From NCBI GenBank assembly GCA_900767375.1, contig CAAFYX010000148.1:1-9819 (forward strand): a stretch of DNA of 9,819 nucleotides, in the 5' to 3' direction. Both the position numbers and the translations under genes were made by a program. Numbering within the stretch: the stretch's first letter is position 1; every line of letters starts with the position of its first letter. A model generated the notes under the pieces. That model was not told the origin of the DNA and did not search any database. It saw only the letters and a program-made list of their open reading frames with translations. This DNA is from Rikenellaceae bacterium (lineage in GTDB: Bacteria > Bacteroidota > Bacteroidia > Bacteroidales > UBA932). This document shows positions 6,091 to 9,819 of the stretch, piece after piece.

Positions 6091-7455
6091 ATGGGAGCAT
6101 TTCACGCTTATGACATCCGTGGCATCTACGGAGTGGATTTCGACAGCACTACAGCATACAAGGTCGGTTATTTCATCCCCGAGCTTCTAGGTACGGACAA
6201 AGTGCTCGTAGGACGCGACTGCCGCGTCTCCTCGGAGGAGATACATGACGCTTTGGTCGATGGCATACTGGACGCCGGAGCCGATGTATACGACATCGGC
6301 CTCAGTTCGACCCCTATGGTCTATTTCGGCACAGCCAACTACGGATTCAAGGCTTCCGTCCAGATCACCGCATCCCACAATCCGGCCGAGTATAACGGAA
6401 TGAAGGTCTCAAGGGAGAATGCCCTCCCGGTAGGCCTCGACACTGGCCTCGGGCAGATCAAGCAATGGATCGACGAGGGACGCGAGACTCCGGCAGCCTC
6501 CCGGAAAGGGCAGCTCCACCCGATGGACATCCACAAGGACTACCTCGACTTCATGCTGAAGTTCAAGGGTGACTACTCGGATCTGAACATCGCCTTCGAC
6601 CTCTCGAACGGAATGGCCAACCTCTTCGCCAAGGAAGTCTTCGGCGAAAAGCCTTCATACATCTTCGACACCATAGACGGCCGCTTCCCTAACCACGAGC
6701 CGAACCCTCTGGTAGCCAAGAACGTGGAGCCCCTCAAGAAGCTCGTCAGCAGCACCGGGGCCGACATCGGCGTCATCTATGACGGCGATGCCGACCGCGT
6801 GATGTTCGTCGACGACAAGGCCCAGTTCGTAGCCCCCGACCTGGTCATCGCCCTGATGGCCAAGTATTTCATCGACGAAAGGGGTGAGAAGAGCCCCCGC
6901 GTGCTCCAGGAGATACGCAGTTCCAAGGCCGTGGGCGAATACCTCAGGCCTCTCGGCGCCGACCTCCACACATGGAGGGTCGGCAGGGCTTACGCGGCTC
7001 CCAAGCTCCGTGAAATCGACGGACTGTGGGGCGGCGAGCTCGCCGGGCATTACTATTTCAAGGATTTCTTCTACTCGGACAGCGGCCTGCTGGCTTCAAT
7101 GATCGTGCTCAGAATAGTCGCCGCCCTCAAGAAGCAGGGCCGGACATTCAGCGGAGCCATCGCCGGAATAGCCGGATACGAGAACTCCGGAGAGATCAAT
7201 TTCAAAATTGAGGACAAGAAGGGAGCGATGGACGCTGTCAAGGACCATTTCACCGCACAGGAGAAGGCCGAAGCGTTCATGGACTTCGACGGATACCGGG
7301 TCGAGTTCAAGGACTGGTGGTTCAACATCCGCCCTTCCAACACCGAACCTTATCTGCGCTTTATCTGCGAGGCCACATCCAAGGAACTCCTGGACAGCAA
7401 GGTCAATGAAACAAAAGCCCTGCTCGCCTCACGCTTCGATGCCATCATATCATAA
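6091..7455 (+). CDS. Phosphomannomutase/phosphoglucomutase family phosphohexomutase
   Basis: This 454-residue alpha-D-phosphohexomutase interconverts hexose 1- and 6-phosphates through a bis-phosphate intermediate. Mannose and glucose phosphates are the likely substrates, feeding sugar-nucleotide and glycan synthesis. YDIRGIYG (7-14) and GRDCR (41-45) mark domain 1. TASHNP (93-98) carries the phosphoserine Ser95. DGDADR (231-236) is the Mg loop. GGELAGH (314-320) is the sugar-specificity loop. RPSNTEP (414-420) binds the phosphate. The GELAGH loop fits the PMM/PGM group better than GlmM, but substrate is inferred, so no symbol is given. It lies 2 nt after def. Confidence 0.92.
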   Translation: MGAFHAYDIRGIYGVDFDSTTAYKVGYFIPELLGTDKVLVGRDCRVSSEEIHDALVDGILDAGADVYDIGLSSTPMVYFGTANYGFKASVQITASHNPAEYNGMKVSRENALPVGLDTGLGQIKQWIDEGRETPAASRKGQLHPMDIHKDYLDFMLKFKGDYSDLNIAFDLSNGMANLFAKEVFGEKPSYIFDTIDGRFPNHEPNPLVAKNVEPLKKLVSSTGADIGVIYDGDADRVMFVDDKAQFVAPDLVIALMAKYFIDERGEKSPRVLQEIRSSKAVGEYLRPLGADLHTWRVGRAYAAPKLREIDGLWGGELAGHYYFKDFFYSDSGLLASMIVLRIVAALKKQGRTFSGAIAGIAGYENSGEINFKIEDKKGAMDAVKDHFTAQEKAEAFMDFDGYRVEFKDWWFNIRPSNTEPYLRFICEATSKELLDSKVNETKALLASRFDAIIS

Positions 7456-7472
7456 CATTCCCCATCACACAA

Positions 7473-8522
7473 ATGACTACTAAAACCAGCCTTGCGCTCA
7501 TCGCAACCACTATGCTCTGCGCCACCGCATTCGGCCAGAATGAAATATCGGATACTACAAAACAGGCCATGCCCATCGAGCAGGATGACCCCGTCATTCC
7601 CGAGTATATGCACAAGCCAGTACCGTCGATGGTTCCAAACACATCCTACTGTCTTGACACCCTCAACACCTCCGATCCCGCCATACAGCTCGTGCTTTTC
7701 AGCGACAATACCTGGAAATACATAAAGAACGGCGAATTCTTCAACACGGACCGTTACTTCACGGAAAACTGGAACGACAGGACAGATGCCTACGGCCTCG
7801 AGCTGTCCGACCTGCCCGACAGAACCACTATCTGGCTCGTTGACAGTCCCACCGATTTCTGCTGTCCAAACAAGACCAAGGTATTCTCTCCATTCGGAAT
7901 CCGCCATCGCCGCCGCCACCAGGGAGTGGACCTCCCGCTCAAGACCGGTGACCCCGTATACGCAGCCTTCGGAGGCAAGGTCCGCATCTCAGAATATTCC
8001 GGCGGCTATGGCAATGTCGTCGTCATCCGGCACAACAACGGCCTGGAGACCACATACGGACACCTCTCCAGAAGGGATGTCCAGGTCAATGACTGGGTCA
8101 GCGCCGGGGATGTCATCGGACTCGGCGGCTCCACCGGGCACTCCACTGGCCCACATCTCCACTTCGAGACCAGATACAAGGGCTACGCCTTTGACCCTCA
8201 GTGGCTCTGCGACTTTGAGTCCGGCACCCTCAGAAGCGGTGTATTTGTGCTCAAGAAGAGGTATTTGAGCGCAGCCAGCAAATATGTTCCCGAGTCCCAG
8301 GACGAGGAGGAGGAAATCCTTCTTGCCGAAGAACAGGAACGCGAGGAGGCGGAAAGGAAGGCCGCCGAAGAGGCCGCCAAGAAGTATCACAAGGTCAAAT
8401 CCGGGGACACCCTCACCGCCCTGGCCGTCAAGTATCACACAAGCGTCCGCCAGCTCTGCGCCTGGAACGGCATCAAGCAGACCTCAATCCTCCGCCTCGG
8501 CCAGACGCTCCGCGTCCACTGA
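7473..8522 (+). CDS. Secreted M23 metallopeptidase with C-terminal LysM domain
   Basis: This 349-residue protein is a predicted cell-wall endopeptidase. Residues 1-21 look like a cleavable signal peptide, with cleavage near AFGQ; a lipobox is absent. An unassigned region (22-130) precedes the M23 domain (about 135-245). That domain has a full set of active-site residues: HQGVD (His149, Asp153), YGHLS (His197) and GPHLHFE (His228, His230). A Glu/Ala/Lys-rich, probably helical linker (276-304) leads to a LysM domain (304-348, YHKVKSGDTL to LRLGQTLRV), which should bind peptidoglycan. It starts 17 nt after the mutase stop with no promoter box visible, so it is probably the last gene of the ruvX operon. 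Confidence 0.93.
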   Translation: MTTKTSLALIATTMLCATAFGQNEISDTTKQAMPIEQDDPVIPEYMHKPVPSMVPNTSYCLDTLNTSDPAIQLVLFSDNTWKYIKNGEFFNTDRYFTENWNDRTDAYGLELSDLPDRTTIWLVDSPTDFCCPNKTKVFSPFGIRHRRRHQGVDLPLKTGDPVYAAFGGKVRISEYSGGYGNVVVIRHNNGLETTYGHLSRRDVQVNDWVSAGDVIGLGGSTGHSTGPHLHFETRYKGYAFDPQWLCDFESGTLRSGVFVLKKRYLSAASKYVPESQDEEEEILLAEEQEREEAERKAAEEAAKKYHKVKSGDTLTALAVKYHTSVRQLCAWNGIKQTSILRLGQTLRVH

Positions 8523-8549
8523 TCCCCACCGCCCACTGATTCCCTTCCC
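8516..8549. repeat. Short imperfect tandem duplication across a stop codon
   Basis: CCACTGATCCCC (8516-8527) recurs as CCACTGATTCCC (8533-8544), 17 bp later with one mismatch over 12 bases. The first copy includes the stop codon of the M23-LysM gene. It is probably a small replication-slippage duplication. Confidence 0.4.
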
Positions 8550-8557
8550 GAGGGCCC

Positions 8558-8588
8558 CGGTGAACAAAATCGCCCTGTTTGTTCACCG
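8558..8588. repeat. Palindrome copy 1 of a paired repeat
   Basis: CGGTGAACAAA (8558-8568) and TTTGTTCACCG (8578-8588) are perfect 11-bp arms around a 9-bp spacer with core CGCC. The central 27 bp (8560-8586) match copy 2 (8611-8637) at 24 of 27 positions, loop included. It lies in the 185-bp gap between two convergent genes. As RNA it would form a stem-loop; no U-run follows it. Confidence 0.85.
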
Positions 8589-8609
8589 AAAGCCAATTTT
8601 CTCCACCCC

Positions 8610-8638
8610 CGTGAACAAAAACGCCTTTTTTGTTCACG
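8610..8638. repeat. Palindrome copy 2 of a paired repeat
   Basis: CGTGAACAAAA (8610-8620) and TTTTGTTCACG (8628-8638) are perfect 11-bp arms around a 7-bp spacer. Its centre is 51 bp from that of copy 1. The base pair just outside the shared GTGAAC/GTTCAC is C-G here but G-C in copy 1, a compensatory change. The remaining intergenic sequence, 8639-8707, shows nothing I can support. Confidence 0.85.
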
Positions 8639-8707
8639 CAGCCTTCGTCCATCTACTCCCGCCATCTCCCCAAATCAATCCCAAGGGCTCATCTACCGTT
8701 CAAGGAA

Positions 8708-9697
8708 TTACAGCAAATAAATATTCCAGTGCTGAAGTTTCACCTTAAGGCGTATTATCAATGCGTTGGTGGCTGGCAGCAACATAATCATCACAACAGC
8801 ATATATTATGAAGGCTGCTGTACTATTAGAAACCCTCACAATATCCAGAATAAAGAGCCTCAATAACATTAGGATTATCCAATGGACCACATAAAGGTTC
8901 ATGGAGTTTTCACCTATCCACCGAAACAGACTTCTCTTGATCAGAGGAGACAGCATTCTACAAAAATTGTTCAACAATATGATTCCTGAAATCGACGCCG
9001 GGAAATACAGCAGGTATGTTGTGATTGACGGTGCACTATTATGGTGGAAATAAATGCTCGGATATCCATAAATGCTGATAGCTAAGTATAATACAGCACT
9101 TCCAATTAAAGCAGGGATAGTGTTTTCCGCATCCTTGAGCCAATATCCAAGCACATAGAACACCAATCCCGCAGCCACATTAGGAATCAGACAGGGCAAC
9201 CAAGATATATCCAACAAGTAGCATGTGGCGGCGACACATATTCCAATTACTATTGGGATCAAAGAATGAACCCTATGAATACAGTACTGTCCCAGGATTT
9301 TAACAAAAAACAATGCAACCAAGAACCACAAAGCACCATTTCCCGGTAAGCATTCTGCTACAAATAGAGACCTGACAGGTCGATACACAAGCGACCTGAA
9401 AGAAATATCATGTTCAAATAACAAGCACACATAATACACCATCTGTCCAATAATTGAATATATGACAAACGGGACGAGCAACTTATTACAACTATGCTTT
9501 ACAGTATCAGACATCGATGCAGAGCGATGGAATCTTCCGGCTTTATAGAAAAACCACGGCATAAAAAAGGACAGATACTGATTCAGTATCTTTATCAGGC
9601 CACAATCAAAACTGGCGTGAGAAGCTATATGGCCAAGAATCATCCAAGCCAGCATAATCCCAGCCGCCATATCATAATGTGGTTCTCTACCATTCAT
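8708..9697 (-). CDS. Acyltransferase family 3 integral membrane protein
   Basis: This 329-residue multi-spanning membrane protein resembles the acyltransferase-3 family, which transfers acetyl, succinyl or similar groups to surface polysaccharides and lipids. The N-terminus, with Arg4, Asp9 and LGH (His23) at the end of the first helix, fits the family's conserved start. FYKAGRF (50-56) and LWFLVALFF (123-131) are recognisable family segments. IGENSMNLYVVHW (261-273) matches the usual C-terminal conserved helix. About ten hydrophobic stretches span the whole length. The acyl donor and acceptor cannot be told. The gene is visibly AT-richer than the genes at 730-8522 and starts 12 nt after an IS30-type transposase stop, suggesting transfer or rearrangement. 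It appears full length. Confidence 0.85.
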   Translation of the reverse strand: MNGREPHYDMAAGIMLAWMILGHIASHASFDCGLIKILNQYLSFFMPWFFYKAGRFHRSASMSDTVKHSCNKLLVPFVIYSIIGQMVYYVCLLFEHDISFRSLVYRPVRSLFVAECLPGNGALWFLVALFFVKILGQYCIHRVHSLIPIVIGICVAATCYLLDISWLPCLIPNVAAGLVFYVLGYWLKDAENTIPALIGSAVLYLAISIYGYPSIYFHHNSAPSITTYLLYFPASISGIILLNNFCRMLSPLIKRSLFRWIGENSMNLYVVHWIILMLLRLFILDIVRVSNSTAAFIIYAVVMIMLLPATNALIIRLKVKLQHWNIYLL

Positions 9698-9709
9698 TCT
9701 TTGCCGAAT

Positions 9710-9819
9710 TTAATTTGACAGTGCAACAGCACTATCGGATGTAAAGTTAAACATTTTTTTGAAATACTCCAGCGGTGTCAGGTATCCGAGTGATTTTCTC
9801 GGTCGATTATTCAGCTTCC
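9710..9819 (-). CDS. IS30-family transposase, C-terminal end (partial)
   Basis: The minus-strand frame enters at the window edge and encodes KLNNRPRKSLGYLTPLEYF, then about 15 more residues ending in SAVALSN and a TAA at 9710-9712. The LNNRPRK-LG-TP-E-F pattern is typical of the C-terminal end of IS30-family transposases. The catalytic DDE residues would lie beyond the window. The frame has no internal stop, so it may belong to an intact gene. The 35 codons visible are too few to name the element. Confidence 0.85.
   Translation of the reverse strand, partial: KLNNRPRKSLGYLTPLEYFKKMFNFTSDSAVALSN
9710..9819 (-). mobile_element. IS30-type insertion sequence, right end (partial)
   Basis: The element is inferred from the transposase tail. 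IS30-family transposases normally end close to the terminal inverted repeat, so the element's end probably lies within a few tens of bases below 9710, close to or at the acyltransferase start at 9697. The other end is outside the window, so no inverted repeat or target duplication can be paired. Confidence 0.6.

Noticed and set aside
7350..7919. Minus-strand open frame of 189 codons opposite the mutase end and the M23-LysM start
   Set aside because: It crosses two well-supported plus-strand genes and shows no recognisable domain.
8560..8637. Two 27-bp repeats separated by 24 bp as a minimal CRISPR array
   Set aside because: Each repeat is a near-complete palindrome, there are only two copies, the spacer is short, and no cas gene is present. 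A paired palindrome element explains it better.
8435..8748. Short open frames in both directions across the palindromes
   Set aside because: Their repeated residues come only from the repeated DNA, and they overlap the M23-LysM end or the acyltransferase end without any recognisable protein.
9720..9733. 5-bp-arm hairpin AGTGC-AACA-GCACT
   Set aside because: It is within the transposase codons, short, and without a T-run. It is likely chance and not the IS terminal repeat.

Overview
This window reads as part of a Bacteroidota chromosome, most likely from a fairly GC-rich member of the Bacteroidales. Three things point there. The gene set includes a DUF4837-type lipoprotein, RseP and a divergent ruvX-def operon. 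Shine-Dalgarno sequences are not apparent before the starts. Two promoters fit the Bacteroidota -33/-7 pattern (TTTG, 19 bp, TAnnTTTG). Genus cannot be assigned from the window alone.

Positions 1-722 are a small RNA and ribosomal block, mostly on the minus strand. A promoter at 689-719 drives tRNA-Glu(TTC), followed 23 nt later by rpsT (bS20), an intrinsic terminator, tRNA-Pro(CGG) and a bidirectional terminator. The first ~50 bases may hold the tail of an unidentified plus-strand gene.

Positions 730-5089 are a tightly packed minus-strand operon. Its order is a membrane-anchored M23/LytM-fold protein, dxr (MEP isoprenoid pathway), rseP (site-2 intramembrane protease) and a DUF4837 lipoprotein. 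Genes overlap by 1 nt and 7 nt, then are separated by 6 nt. The M23 protein appears to have lost a zinc ligand.

Positions 5115-8522 are the divergent plus-strand operon. It holds ruvX (16S rRNA maturation nuclease), def (peptide deformylase), a phosphohexomutase (phosphomannomutase/phosphoglucomutase) and a secreted M23 endopeptidase with an intact active site and a C-terminal LysM domain. The two operons are 25 bp apart. The ruvX -7 box ends 7 nt before its ATG, which predicts a leaderless or nearly leaderless mRNA. Together the operons mix isoprenoid supply, sugar-phosphate interconversion, peptidoglycan handling and membrane proteolysis with translation housekeeping.

Positions 8523-9819 are the accessory edge. 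A 185-bp gap holds two near-identical 27-bp palindromes whose flanking base pair differs in a compensatory way. Beyond it is a visibly AT-richer acyltransferase-3 membrane protein gene. Only 12 nt upstream of that gene's start is the C-terminal end of an IS30-family transposase, cut by the window edge. No convincing whole new defence or mobile system is visible. The most distinctive signals are the paired palindromes, the degenerate M23 protein and the IS-abutted acyltransferase.
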